Virus record (IMG/VR): IMGVR_UViG_3300031746_000163
Location: 1 to 24,805 of that record
Strand: one strand, 5' to 3'
Origin: a virus
Length of the DNA: 24,805 bases
A model generated the notes under the pieces. That model was not told where the DNA came from. It saw only the letters and a program-made list of their open reading frames with translations, and ran no database searches. The position numbers and the translations under genes were made by a program. Each line of letters begins with the position of its first letter. Position 1 is the stretch's first letter. Below are positions 8,853 through 16,226 of the stretch, in pieces.

Positions 8853-10612
8853 TAGTCCTCCGCCTGATTTTTCTGCCCGAATGACTTACCTGAGATTAAA
8901 ATACTCTGTATCTCGGTGTCTATTACAGCAGAAGACTGACTGATTTTAAATTCGAACGTGTTACCTCTTCCACTTAACACAGCAGACTTTTGACTGTACA
9001 CTTCGGTCGCAGTATTGACAGTTTGTGCAAGAGTTGTGGACGAACTGTCCGCAATCCCGTCATACCCATAGGCTAGTGTTATATTTCCAGAAACTTTAGG
9101 GGTGTACGTAATACCTAGTTTTCTAACCTGCGTAATCTTGTCGATATTATCTGGAGATATCCAACCACTCTTCCAGTAGCCTGTGATGGTACCTGGAGTT
9201 GCTTCAGAAGAATCTGCATACGTAGCTGTGGTATTAGGTGTATAGATCTTTCCGTCATAACCCCCAAGATATATGCTATGAAAGGCGTTCTCTCCCACCA
9301 CGTTCATCTTGAAACCAGTAGTACACCGTAACCAACACTTATTCTCTAAATCCCAGATAATAGCAAAACTGTTTGTGGTTGCAGCAGGAACCATCCAGAC
9401 TAACCAGTCAAAGTCTGCTCCTTTCTGTCTCACGCCCATGATATGTTGATAGTAGGTTGTTGGAATGCTGGCCCACAGGTTGTCGGCTTGTTTAGGATAA
9501 TCCTGGAGAGTTTCTCCGTTTGTTGAATACATACGTCCGTTAGACGCAATGAAATATACTGTGCCGTCCACGTTCACGGCAGCACCCTTGCCCACGCAGC
9601 CGATATTATCAAATAAAGAGTACACAGGAAATGGAGCACTAGAAATAACCATCTGGTATGTAGCTTCTTTCTTGAAAACTAGAACGTAGTTGGTTGATAT
9701 AACTTTGCAGCAGGTGATAGAAGAGTTATCTGCCAATGATCCAGCAACAGATGACCCACTTCCTGCACCAGTCCAATCCTCTCCATTCCCGATTATTGTC
9801 CAATAAACCGTTGCACCCATCCAACCAAGTATTCTATTATTGGCAGGGAAAGCACCGGCTAAAGCAACAGAGGGATTTCCGGTAAGAATAGCTGCAGTGC
9901 CGGTACCATTGTATTTCCAAGCAGCGTTTGGAGAAGCTGCAGGTCCACCGAAGCCATAGCACACATCATTAAAGGTAAAGATATCCCAATGGTTGTCCCC
10001 AGTAGTTACGGTTAGTGCTGCACTAATATCATCCATTATTCCATCATAGGATTCTGATTTATAGATCTTAGCTCCACAAACAGCCATTATCCAGTTATCT
10101 CCGTCAGCTTGGGTGTAGTCTCCTATTCCTTGAACGGCAGCACCTGAAGCCATAGCAGCTATAACTAGAGCTGTAGCCGTTACTGGAGCAGTTTGAGCTG
10201 TTCCACCCGTCCCGCTTATAGTGCAGGTAGCGAGAGCAATAGCAGCGGCAGAAGCATCGAATTTGGCTTTCACTTGAGTGGCTGTGGAGACTCCCGATTG
10301 GATCTGGATAGAGATCGCATTCCCAACTACAGTTACCACTTCTGATCCAGCAGTAGCTCCCGTAGTATACGCAATCGTAACAAGTTCTCCAGTCGCATTA
10401 GTAGCAACGGCTGAGTACGTTAAATCTTGGATTATTTTAACAGCTTTGCCGAAGGTAGAGTTGCCAAGTCTAGTACGCCAACCCTTACCGCCAGTCTTAA
10501 TAACGATATTATCAAGATCATAGGCTTGGTTAAGAGCTAAGCCTGTAGAGGGAAGATTACCTGCGTAACCACCCTTAAAATCAGATAGGACGAAGTATTT
10601 ACCGTTGTACAT
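8852..10612 (-). CDS. Tail nozzle / DNA stabilization protein (P22 gp10-like, T7 gp12-like)
   Basis: This is a 586-residue protein with repeated strand pairs typical of the beta-propeller nozzle of short-tailed phages. Recognisable segments include YTQADGDNWIMAVCGAKIYK (~167-185), DDNHWDIFTFNDVCYGFGG-like strands near 207-222, and NRILGWMGATVYWT. Further on come VYFIASNGRMYSTNG and IWDLENKCWLRC. This is what I recall from P22 gp10-type packaged-DNA stabilization proteins. Residues ~57-152 look like an inserted Ala/Thr/Val-rich beta domain, interrupting the segment that normally leads into the 'QADGD.W..A.CG' strand. The gene starts 2 nt after the adaptor gene, with GGAGG overlapping the adaptor's end. 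The adaptor-nozzle-fibre order supports the call and the podovirus assignment. Confidence 0.8.
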   Translation of the reverse strand: MYNGKYFVLSDFKGGYAGNLPSTGLALNQAYDLDNIVIKTGGKGWRTRLGNSTFGKAVKIIQDLTYSAVATNATGELVTIAYTTGATAGSEVVTVVGNAISIQIQSGVSTATQVKAKFDASAAAIALATCTISGTGGTAQTAPVTATALVIAAMASGAAVQGIGDYTQADGDNWIMAVCGAKIYKSESYDGIMDDISAALTVTTGDNHWDIFTFNDVCYGFGGPAASPNAAWKYNGTGTAAILTGNPSVALAGAFPANNRILGWMGATVYWTIIGNGEDWTGAGSGSSVAGSLADNSSITCCKVISTNYVLVFKKEATYQMVISSAPFPVYSLFDNIGCVGKGAAVNVDGTVYFIASNGRMYSTNGETLQDYPKQADNLWASIPTTYYQHIMGVRQKGADFDWLVWMVPAATTNSFAIIWDLENKCWLRCTTGFKMNVVGENAFHSIYLGGYDGKIYTPNTTATYADSSEATPGTITGYWKSGWISPDNIDKITQVRKLGITYTPKVSGNITLAYGYDGIADSSSTTLAQTVNTATEVYSQKSAVLSGRGNTFEFKISQSSAVIDTEIQSILISGKSFGQKNQAED

Positions 10613-10614
10613 AC

Positions 10615-11514
10615 TTACCTCCGAGGAAAGTCAGGTGGAAACTGTGCTCCATGCGGGGAAGAACCACCGCGTTTATCCCAGGGCATGATAACAGAATGCT
10701 TATCTGGAGTGGGTGACTGCTGTCTAACCATTTCGCTAACAATTTGACGAGCACGAGACTCTGCGCTGGACATACGGCTATCATCCATGTAAGGATGACC
10801 AAACATAGCCAAAGCAACAAAGACAATCCCCTGGTGCCATTTAGACGGCAACGTAGGAAGATCAGCATCTGCGCTTAATTCAGCAACAGCTTTATAGTAA
10901 CGATATTGGATGTTTTGTTTAGCGTCTGGGATGGGGATGAAACTGGCTCTCCAGTAATTGGTAGAGTCGTACCCAAGAAGAGTATAGGCTTCTGGAGTTC
11001 CTGTAACAGTGGGATCTGGGAAAGAAGCGTCTAGTTCACGAGGATCAACATAATAAAGCTTTCGGTCATCAATAGCTTCATACATATCAATGATGCGGTC
11101 AGCATCAGAAGCTAGGGAGTAATAAACCTTACGAATTGTGCAAGCACCAGAGGTGAGGTTAGTAGCTCCAACATAGCCTGGAGAAATAGTTAAGGCTGTA
11201 CCAGCTGCCGTATGGACTGTACACAAGTACCAATCATCAGTTGTAGCAAACTGAATCATGTAGTCATCTGCAAGAGATTGAGCAGGACCAGCAGAGAGAG
11301 TAACCGCTGTTCCAGCTGCATTAACGCTTGCCTTTAAAGTGGTAATATCAGCCACTGTTTGAATAGTCCCATTCTTAAGCATCCAGGGCCATTCTCGTAA
11401 ACCAGCTAAAAATTTGTAAGCTTCATTAATCCAGGCTTTGATTTTAGTGGCATCGTTCGTAGCGTTTAATCCTGTCTCTTCTGCCACTCTAGTGACCATG
11501 ATTGAAAATTGCAT
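10615..11514 (-). CDS. Head-tail adaptor (tail tubular / neck) protein
   Basis: This is a 299-residue protein. Residues ~22-46 (IKAWINEAYKFLAGLREWPW) match the N-terminal helical pattern of adaptor or neck proteins that bind the portal in short-tailed phages (P22 gp4 / T7 gp11 class). A beta-rich middle (~50-130) follows, then a 'YY.D.REL' segment and a helical part with LPSKWHQGIVFVALAMFGHP, which is common in this family. It lies directly before the nozzle gene, as in podoviruses. The ATG at 11514 has an AAAGGAG site 7 nt upstream, just below a strong hairpin (11535-11575), so expression of the adaptor-nozzle-fibre block may be set there. The exact family is inferred. Confidence 0.76.
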   Translation of the reverse strand: MQFSIMVTRVAEETGLNATNDATKIKAWINEAYKFLAGLREWPWMLKNGTIQTVADITTLKASVNAAGTAVTLSAGPAQSLADDYMIQFATTDDWYLCTVHTAAGTALTISPGYVGATNLTSGACTIRKVYYSLASDADRIIDMYEAIDDRKLYYVDPRELDASFPDPTVTGTPEAYTLLGYDSTNYWRASFIPIPDAKQNIQYRYYKAVAELSADADLPTLPSKWHQGIVFVALAMFGHPYMDDSRMSSAESRARQIVSEMVRQQSPTPDKHSVIMPWDKRGGSSPHGAQFPPDFPRR

Positions 11515-11534
11515 TTTAGTTCTCCTTTAAATCA

Positions 11535-11575
11535 CCAGGAAAGCCGGTAATTACATTAACTACCGGCAATCCTGG
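11535..11575 (-). promoter_or_regulatory. 41-nt near-perfect hairpin before the adaptor gene
   Basis: The inverted repeat has outer arms ccagga/tcctgg, a 2x2 A/A bulge, and inner arms gccggta/taccggc around an 11-nt loop that can pair further. No T-run follows it on the minus strand, so a classical intrinsic terminator is unlikely. It lies between the stop of the preceding gene (11587) and the adaptor ribosome binding site. An RNA processing site, mRNA stabilizer or factor-dependent terminator would fit. Confidence 0.7.
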
Positions 11576-11586
11576 GAACCCTTCGC

Positions 11587-12213
11587 CTAAGCTTGGGGGT
11601 TATTAACTATTTGAGCCTTCTTTGCAGCTTTTGCTTCACGTGCTTTTTTAAGTACTTCCACCCGTACTGCCTTCTGTTCAGGCGTTAAAACACGGGAGGG
11701 CTTCTCAGACGCAGCATTACCTGCGGGGGAGATCTGAGTCGCCACATCCCGATCAATCGGTTTAGGCAAGTCTATTGCTGGTATCAAGCTCTTCGGTTTT
11801 GGATTCGACCGAGGATCGCCTGGTTGAGCCGGATAGGGTACTCGTTTCGGAATAACCACATCTCTAGGCAATGTTCCTGCAATATACTGGTCAATAGCTT
11901 CAAGATGGCTACGACCTATCTCTCTCTTCGTATAAAACACAATCGAACCGTCCCCGTTTCGACTGACTTCAAGTCCTTCCAGCAGTTCCTCAACAAGCTC
12001 CCCTGATCTAACTGGAATGAGGGTACCATCAGCATACCCATCACGATCTACTCTTTGAACCATTTTAGGCACTTCATGATACAACAACCGTTTAGGAAGA
12101 TTCCTGACAATATACACCATGTCAATTCCTGAGTTGGTCATCTCTTTAATCATCACTTCTTCAATGTTACCTGTAATCATACTAATTAAGCTCCCCTTGT
12201 ACGCCATCCTCAT
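11587..12213 (-). CDS. Unknown phage protein with basic Ala/Lys-rich C-terminus
   Basis: This is a 208-residue protein that I do not recognise. The N-terminal ~120 residues look folded (IEEVMIKEMTNSGIDMVYIV, then VFYTKREIGRSHLEAIDQYI). Residues ~120-165 are proline-rich (VPYPAQPGDPRSNPKPKS), and the last ~35 form a basic helix (EVLKKAREAKAAKKAQ). The start is uncertain: ATG 12213 and ATG 12207 have no clear ribosome binding site, whereas ATG 12180 has GGGGAG about 10 nt upstream and would give 197 residues. The gene sits just before the adaptor block, separated from it by a hairpin. A head-completion or DNA-associated role is possible but unsupported. Confidence 0.7.
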   Translation of the reverse strand: MRMAYKGSLISMITGNIEEVMIKEMTNSGIDMVYIVRNLPKRLLYHEVPKMVQRVDRDGYADGTLIPVRSGELVEELLEGLEVSRNGDGSIVFYTKREIGRSHLEAIDQYIAGTLPRDVVIPKRVPYPAQPGDPRSNPKPKSLIPAIDLPKPIDRDVATQISPAGNAASEKPSRVLTPEQKAVRVEVLKKAREAKAAKKAQIVNNPQA

Positions 12214-12240
12214 ACTGCGGAGGGTGTGCGTTAAATCTTT

Positions 12241-12606
12241 TTATACATTTGATACGGTTAAATTAATTGGATCACTGCTTGTAGGAACGGGTAAAATACC
12301 TCCTCCAGCTTTAATAACTGTTACAACATTAGTTAACACAGTCGGAGTTATACTTGTATCATTTGTTAGTATATCCCCTATAGATGTAGCAGTGGTAGCA
12401 TTAGTGTTACCGCCTGTAGTTGTATCCCAACCAGCCACTCCACCATCTTCAGTGTAAGTAATACCGTTAATAGTGATTGACTTCCCTGCTAATGCGGAGT
12501 AGTCCACTACTGTGATAGTGATAGTATAGCCTACCGGACTGGTAGCGTTAGACGCAGTGTTATCTCCTGCAAATAGAGTAACTAAGGCTTTCTTAGATAC
12601 GCTCAT
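12241..12606 (-). CDS. Small beta-rich virion-type protein, Ig-like
   Basis: This is a 121-residue protein rich in Thr, Val, Ile and Gly, with a short basic N-terminus (MSVSKKALV). The rest alternates predicted beta strands (YTITITVVDYSALAG, SITINGITYTEDGG, TNVVTVIKAGGGI). There are no cysteines or catalytic residues. The 'I.INGITYTE....T....A.....I' pattern recalls small immunoglobulin-like or binding domains in phage structural proteins, but no named family can be claimed. It overlaps the upstream small gene by 14 nt, and its ribosome binding site is weak, so translation is probably coupled. The position in the late structural run suggests a decoration or fibre-accessory protein. Confidence 0.68.
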   Translation of the reverse strand: MSVSKKALVTLFAGDNTASNATSPVGYTITITVVDYSALAGKSITINGITYTEDGGVAGWDTTTGGNTNATTATSIGDILTNDTSITPTVLTNVVTVIKAGGGILPVPTSSDPINLTVSNV

Positions 12607-12868
12607 ATATTACCGTAACATAGGTGGTGTTTGTATCGACATCAACAAAGCAACCAGTAGGGAACAGAAGTCCACCTGGATAAGAACGAACAACAGCCTT
12701 ATTTATGGTTCCATCAATCTGGTCGAACTCTTGTCCACCAGTAGCAGCGAGTTTAAGCAAAACTGAAGCAGCAGTTCCACCTGACTTAACAATAACGGCG
12801 TAAACAACCGTAGGCTCTGTACTACTAACCAGTCCGTCTGCGGTAATTGTAGATGATCCAATACTCAT
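12593..12868 (-). CDS. Small conserved virion-type protein (SGGTAASV motif)
   Basis: This is a 91-residue, beta-rich protein with a good AAAGGAG site before ATG 12868. The segment VVYAVIVKSGGTAASVLLK (~21-39), followed by 'PGGLLFPTGCFVDVDTNTTYVTVIY' strands, has the pattern of small hypothetical proteins found among head and tail genes of many phages. These are about 90-110 residues long, with a 'GGT.A' turn and a terminal 'VTV.Y' strand. The role of that family is unknown to me; a trimeric capsid or fibre decoration is plausible. It lies 24 nt after the mini-gene and overlaps the next gene. Confidence 0.72.
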   Translation of the reverse strand: MSIGSSTITADGLVSSTEPTVVYAVIVKSGGTAASVLLKLAATGGQEFDQIDGTINKAVVRSYPGGLLFPTGCFVDVDTNTTYVTVIYERI

Positions 12869-12892
12869 AGTAATCTCCTTTACTTCAATTTA

Positions 12893-13003
12893 TCAATTTG
12901 CTTCAACTTCAAGATCTGATTTTTCTATCTTTTCCCAAAAGTCTTTCTTAGTGATCACTGGGGCATCTCCGATATGGCCGATGTCTAGTGTGGGAACTGC
13001 CAT
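12893..13003 (-). CDS. 36-residue mini-gene copying the glycosyltransferase C-terminus
   Basis: This short frame has a clean CAGGAG site 6 nt before its ATG and encodes MAVPTLDIGHIGDAPVITKK followed by 16 polar residues. The segment around GHIGDAPVITKK is identical to residues 209-220 of the upstream glycosyltransferase, and the similarity extends to the last residue of both. The DNA is also clearly similar (near 80% by eye over about 60 nt). It is therefore a duplicated C-terminal tail, placed 12 nt after the parent's stop and given its own start. It could be the remnant of a second glycosyltransferase copy or a stand-alone peptide that competes with or binds what the tail binds. It overlaps no other gene. 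Confidence 0.75.
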   Translation of the reverse strand: MAVPTLDIGHIGDAPVITKKDFWEKIEKSDLEVEAN

Positions 13004-13015
13004 ATAGTTCTCCTG

Positions 13016-13729
13016 TTATTTAATAGCGTCTACTTGCAATTTATTTGTTGCTAATTTCGCAATAAAGTTTTTCTTGGTAATCACTGGTGCATCTCCGATG
13101 TGACCTAACTCAAGATTAGGTGTGGCCCATAGTTCAAAGCCTAATTCCTGTGCATTCACGAAGAAATAGAAGTCTTCGGAACAAACTCCAGGGAGAAACT
13201 TAAACCAAGGTCTATCCATCGTCTCCAGTACTGATCTATGCACCAAAACACACCCAAATCCAGCAGCATGAACTTTAAAAGGCTCTTTCTTGTCGGGATC
13301 TGGGAAACAAAAAGCTCCTACGTACTTGTTAGTCTCAGCCCTTTGATTTTCCATACCAGAAAGACCTACATTCTCTGTTTGTTCTCCTCTACTCCACAAA
13401 ACAGGAAGATTTTCCCCTCTCCGTTGGTAGTAAACCCCTGTTACCATCTTAGCCTTCTTTTCTTCTGCTATTTTAAATAGTTCTGTAATGGTTTCTTTAG
13501 GAAAAGTCATGTCAGAATCAAACCACAAGATCCATTCTGTGTCTGAAGTTAAGAACGACTCTGTTAATCCGTTACGAGCATCGTCAATAAGCTGTCTGTG
13601 TGTCACTCCAATGTCTCGAATTTCTATTCCATTCATGGCAGCGTAGTTAACAGCAGCTAAAATTGTCTGAAATGTTTGTACGGGTACACTCTCTGCCACA
13701 GGAACTGCAATACTTACCTGTTTTTTCAT
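13016..13729 (-). CDS. GT-A type glycosyltransferase (family 2-like)
   Basis: This is a 237-residue protein with the pattern of small phage GT-A glycosyltransferases that transfer a sugar from a nucleotide-sugar donor. It has an N-terminal strand VSIAVPV (~5-11) and the metal-binding DxD motif WILWFDSDMTFP (D71, D73). The 'VTGVYYQRR' strand (~96-104) follows. A late acidic motif SEDFYFF (~184-190) and a GHIG motif (209-212), which usually supplies a metal or product ligand, complete the set. No membrane segment is seen, so it should be cytoplasmic. The ATG follows GGGGAGAG, which lies inside the end of the Cys-rich gene. The last ~30 residues are duplicated as the next gene. The acceptor may be a virion protein or host glycan. 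Confidence 0.87.
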   Translation of the reverse strand: MKKQVSIAVPVAESVPVQTFQTILAAVNYAAMNGIEIRDIGVTHRQLIDDARNGLTESFLTSDTEWILWFDSDMTFPKETITELFKIAEEKKAKMVTGVYYQRRGENLPVLWSRGEQTENVGLSGMENQRAETNKYVGAFCFPDPDKKEPFKVHAAGFGCVLVHRSVLETMDRPWFKFLPGVCSEDFYFFVNAQELGFELWATPNLELGHIGDAPVITKKNFIAKLATNKLQVDAIK

Positions 13730-13730
13730 C

Positions 13731-13916
13731 TTACTCTCCCCTTAAAGCCTGAACTAAGTATGAAGGATGCCACAAGATAAACCAGTACAACTCTAACCAA
13801 GAAAGACACACTGAGTTTATTCTCCTTCCTCCACATCTACACCGTCCAGTCCGACATACTATCCTTTGCTCTGTTAATCTGTGACACGCATCACACCTGT
13901 AAAATATAAGGTTCAT
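13731..13916 (-). CDS. Small Cys-rich (zinc-ribbon-like) protein
   Basis: This is a 61-residue protein with cysteines at 8, 11, 21, 26, 28 and 37. The CDAC and CRCGG elements suggest a zinc ribbon. An aromatic segment (SWLELYWFILWHPSYLV, ~39-55) could be a membrane-contacting or protein-binding helix. The ATG is 1 nt after the stop of the methyltransferase (TAGTATG), and the glycosyltransferase ATG follows its TAA by 1 nt, so all are probably made together. Similar tiny 'C..C...CGGRR' proteins occur near glycosyltransferase genes in other phages as far as I recall. The function is unknown; an adaptor for the modifying enzymes is a guess. Confidence 0.7.
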   Translation of the reverse strand: MNLIFYRCDACHRLTEQRIVCRTGRCRCGGRRINSVCLSWLELYWFILWHPSYLVQALRGE

Positions 13917-13917
13917 A

Positions 13918-14460
13918 CTATCTCCCCGTTTTTGTGAATAAAAATCTAGTTTCCATTGCTACGTTTCTTAAATGATAAACCATCCATTCGATTACAACTT
14001 TTGGCAGATACTTAAGGAGCTTAGACCCATATAAAACATGGAAAGGCTGAGCTATCTTAACGTTATCCTGAAAGTAACTACGGTGAAACGAAAGGTGATT
14101 AATTGTATTGATGTGGGTAAATGCCCCAAGTTGCAATGAACTTCCGTCTGCTGGAACCCACACTTCTATAGTTCCCCCTACTTTCAGTATTCTCCAAAGA
14201 TCCGTAAATGTCTTACCCCAGTTGGGTATGTGCTCTAAAACGTGATTCGCTAGAATACCATCAAAAGTCTCATCAGCAAATGGCAGAGGCAGTACTGTTA
14301 AATCATGAACAAGGTTTATGCCCTCTCCTTCATGACTATCTAAATTCACTACGTTAGTTGCTGGATAGTAGGACGTATCACAACCTACGTTTAAAACTTT
14401 CTTACCACCAAACTGGTGCTCTTTTGAGTACTTGTAATATGCTTGATATCCCCATTTCAC
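13918..14460 (-). CDS. SAM-dependent methyltransferase (second tandem copy)
   Basis: This is a class I methyltransferase, paralogous to the gene just upstream. Motif I is KKVLNVGCD (residues ~22-30 from the chosen start). An acidic residue after the second strand reads VVNLDSH, and the methyltransferase-11-type segment reads LPFADETFDGILANHVLEHI. A following strand reads GGTIEVWVP. I chose GTG 14460, 1 nt after the upstream stop (TAGTGTG). The frame is open to ATG 14508 (196 residues), but those extra residues only mirror the upstream gene's coding sequence. The protein is 180 residues, shorter than its paralogue at both ends. It probably methylates a sugar or related small molecule made by the neighbouring glycosyltransferases. 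Confidence 0.83.
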   Translation of the reverse strand: MKWGYQAYYKYSKEHQFGGKKVLNVGCDTSYYPATNVVNLDSHEGEGINLVHDLTVLPLPFADETFDGILANHVLEHIPNWGKTFTDLWRILKVGGTIEVWVPADGSSLQLGAFTHINTINHLSFHRSYFQDNVKIAQPFHVLYGSKLLKYLPKVVIEWMVYHLRNVAMETRFLFTKTGR

Positions 14461-14461
14461 A

Positions 14462-15136
14462 CTATTTACCCGCCTTTTTAAAGAAGTACCCTTCTTCCGA
14501 TATAACATTCCTGAGGTATGTTGCCATCCAAGTTAATGCCCAGTCAGGAGCAAACCAAATCCACCATTCCATCATTGGTCTACGACAAGAAACAACCAGC
14601 TCTACTTCTTGCAGTACGTCGGAATGCGCCACTACACCAACTGCGTCTAGATTAGTTCCTGGTCTACTAAATCCCTTTGTTCCAAAAAATGACTCTACGT
14701 TCATGTAATTAATATGATCTCGATAAACAAAAGCTCCGTCGCTAGCGACTGTAGGAACCCACACTTCTATATTTCCATTAGGAGCAGTAACTCTAGCTAG
14801 TTCCTTAAAACAATCCCACCATCCAGGGACATGCTCCAAGACATGGTTCGCAATTATCAAATCAAATGTATTGTCTGCAAAAGGCAGTGGTTTTGATAAG
14901 TCACACACAACGTTTACACCTTTTCCTGGATGTAAATCTGCATTCACAACATTGGGTGCTTTGTACGTACAGCCTCCGCATCCTACATTTAAAACCTTTT
15001 TTCCATTAAAAGTTGAATTTGGTGGATATTTAACATAAGTGCTAGATGGTACCGAATCATATCTACCTAACTTCCCACTCTTCTTCCACCCTTTATACGT
15101 CCTGAATTTCTCAGGAAAGCTGCTTAAGTAGCTCAT
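14462..15136 (-). CDS. SAM-dependent methyltransferase (first tandem copy)
   Basis: This is a 224-residue class I methyltransferase. Motif I is KKVLNVGCGGC (~46-56), the ribose-binding acid is in VVNADLH, and the methyltransferase-11-like core reads LPFADNTFDLIIANHVLEHV (~84-103). Then come an 'N.EVWVP' strand and a C-terminal region rich in Trp (MMEWWIWFAPDWALTWM) that may cap the substrate site. The ATG lies 26 nt inside the end of the glycosyltransferase gene and has GGGAGG 6 nt upstream, so the start is well supported. It shares most core residues with the next gene; the pair arose by tandem duplication. Likely substrates are a sugar, a glycan end or a lipid-linked sugar. DNA methylation is unlikely, as no DPPY/NPPY motif is seen. 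Confidence 0.85.
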   Translation of the reverse strand: MSYLSSFPEKFRTYKGWKKSGKLGRYDSVPSSTYVKYPPNSTFNGKKVLNVGCGGCTYKAPNVVNADLHPGKGVNVVCDLSKPLPFADNTFDLIIANHVLEHVPGWWDCFKELARVTAPNGNIEVWVPTVASDGAFVYRDHINYMNVESFFGTKGFSRPGTNLDAVGVVAHSDVLQEVELVVSCRRPMMEWWIWFAPDWALTWMATYLRNVISEEGYFFKKAGK

Positions 15137-16157
15137 TCCAAGCCTCCCCGACTTGATCCCATGTCATAACACCCGAAGGAGCGTTAGCTGAGATTGTTCT
15201 ATGTAAATCTTTATCTTTCTGAAGTATGCAGGCCTGTTTCGTAAACTCAACTGTCCAAGAGTGTAAATCATGGGGTTGCCATTTAGAGGTCAACATGCCC
15301 GTCTTTTTATGCTCGATAAACTCTGAGTTAGCTCCGATCCCACTTGCCACTACAGGACATCCACAAGCTCTAGCCTGAAGTAGTAGATTAGAGCAAATCT
15401 CTGGATACGAATTAGGCATCAAAAAGGCATATGCTTTACGCATTAGCGTAGCCATAACTTTCTGACTTGTAGGAGCGTACGTGTGAACTCCTACTTTCGA
15501 CAACATCTGCAAGAAATCTAACTGGTACTCTGAATCTTCTTTGCCGTGTAACTTCTGTGAGCTATACACTCTAAAATCTAAATCCAAATCATGTCGTTTT
15601 AATGTTAGATATGCCGGTTCTAAGGCAGCATGACCTTTGATTGGAGCTGATGCTGTAATAAACAGATGCTGGTTTCGATCCTCATACTTACCTGGGTAGT
15701 ACACTTCAGGATCAATCCCGTTTGGAATTATGGTAAACTTGTCTGGGTTTATCTCGTAAAAGTCAGCAAACGTATCTTTACAGTATTGGGATAAAGCAAC
15801 GATCTTATCTACTTGTTTAAATGACCCATCTTCTAAATACCGCGTATCCACAATATCATGTAACCACCAGATAATCTTTGATCCCTGTTGTTTACAGTAG
15901 TTAACGAAAGGTTCCTGTACAAGATTTCGGTTTAACACAGTGACATCCCACCGATCCAAAGCTGTTCCTGGCAGAACGTATGTAACCCCATTTACCACTT
16001 CAGCTACTTTATGACTGCTTGTTACAAAAACCTCATGACCTTTAGAAGCAAGGTATTCAGGTACTTTAGTAAGAGAAGTAAGAGTACCTCCAGTTGGTTT
16101 CTCATACAACTCTTTTGGATTGTGCCCTGGTGTTCCATCAACGAATAATACTTTCAT
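15111..16157 (-). CDS. GT-B glycosyltransferase (family 4-like)
   Basis: This is a 348-residue protein with the two-domain GT-B layout. The N-terminal Rossmann half starts MKVLFVDG and has a GGTLTSLTKVPEYLASKGHEV helix pattern. The linker reads FTIIPNGIDPEVYYPGKY (~143-160). The C-terminal donor-binding half has LMPNSYPEICSNLLLQARAC, then CPVVAS. Family 4 enzymes usually carry an E-x7-E motif; here the first Glu is present and the second is Gln, so activity or mechanism may differ. I chose ATG 16157, with GGGGAG 5 nt upstream; the upstream GTG 16163 abuts that site. It leads the sugar/modification island and follows a 69-nt leader with a hairpin. The acceptor is unknown. Confidence 0.88.
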   Translation of the reverse strand: MKVLFVDGTPGHNPKELYEKPTGGTLTSLTKVPEYLASKGHEVFVTSSHKVAEVVNGVTYVLPGTALDRWDVTVLNRNLVQEPFVNYCKQQGSKIIWWLHDIVDTRYLEDGSFKQVDKIVALSQYCKDTFADFYEINPDKFTIIPNGIDPEVYYPGKYEDRNQHLFITASAPIKGHAALEPAYLTLKRHDLDLDFRVYSSQKLHGKEDSEYQLDFLQMLSKVGVHTYAPTSQKVMATLMRKAYAFLMPNSYPEICSNLLLQARACGCPVVASGIGANSEFIEHKKTGMLTSKWQPHDLHSWTVEFTKQACILQKDKDLHRTISANAPSGVMTWDQVGEAWNELLKQLS

Positions 16158-16187
16158 TTTCACTCCCCAGTGAAGAATCTAAATTGT

Positions 16188-16211
16188 GGACGTTTTTTAA
16201 AGGAAACGCCC
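16188..16211 (-). promoter_or_regulatory. Hairpin in the leader of the glycosyltransferase island
   Basis: On the minus strand an 8-bp stem (GGGCGTTT with AAACGTCC, one G-U pair) closes an 8-nt loop. It lies between the stop of the small virion gene (16227) and the GT-B gene start (16157). No T-run follows, so termination is not assured. It may partly shield or separate expression of the modification island. Confidence 0.4.
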
Positions 16212-16226
16212 AAAACCGTTAAACTA

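Noticed and set aside
14461-14508. Longer N-terminus of the second methyltransferase from ATG 14508
   Set aside because: The extra residues only translate the upstream gene in another frame, and GTG 14460 directly after the upstream stop fits the coupling used elsewhere in this operon.
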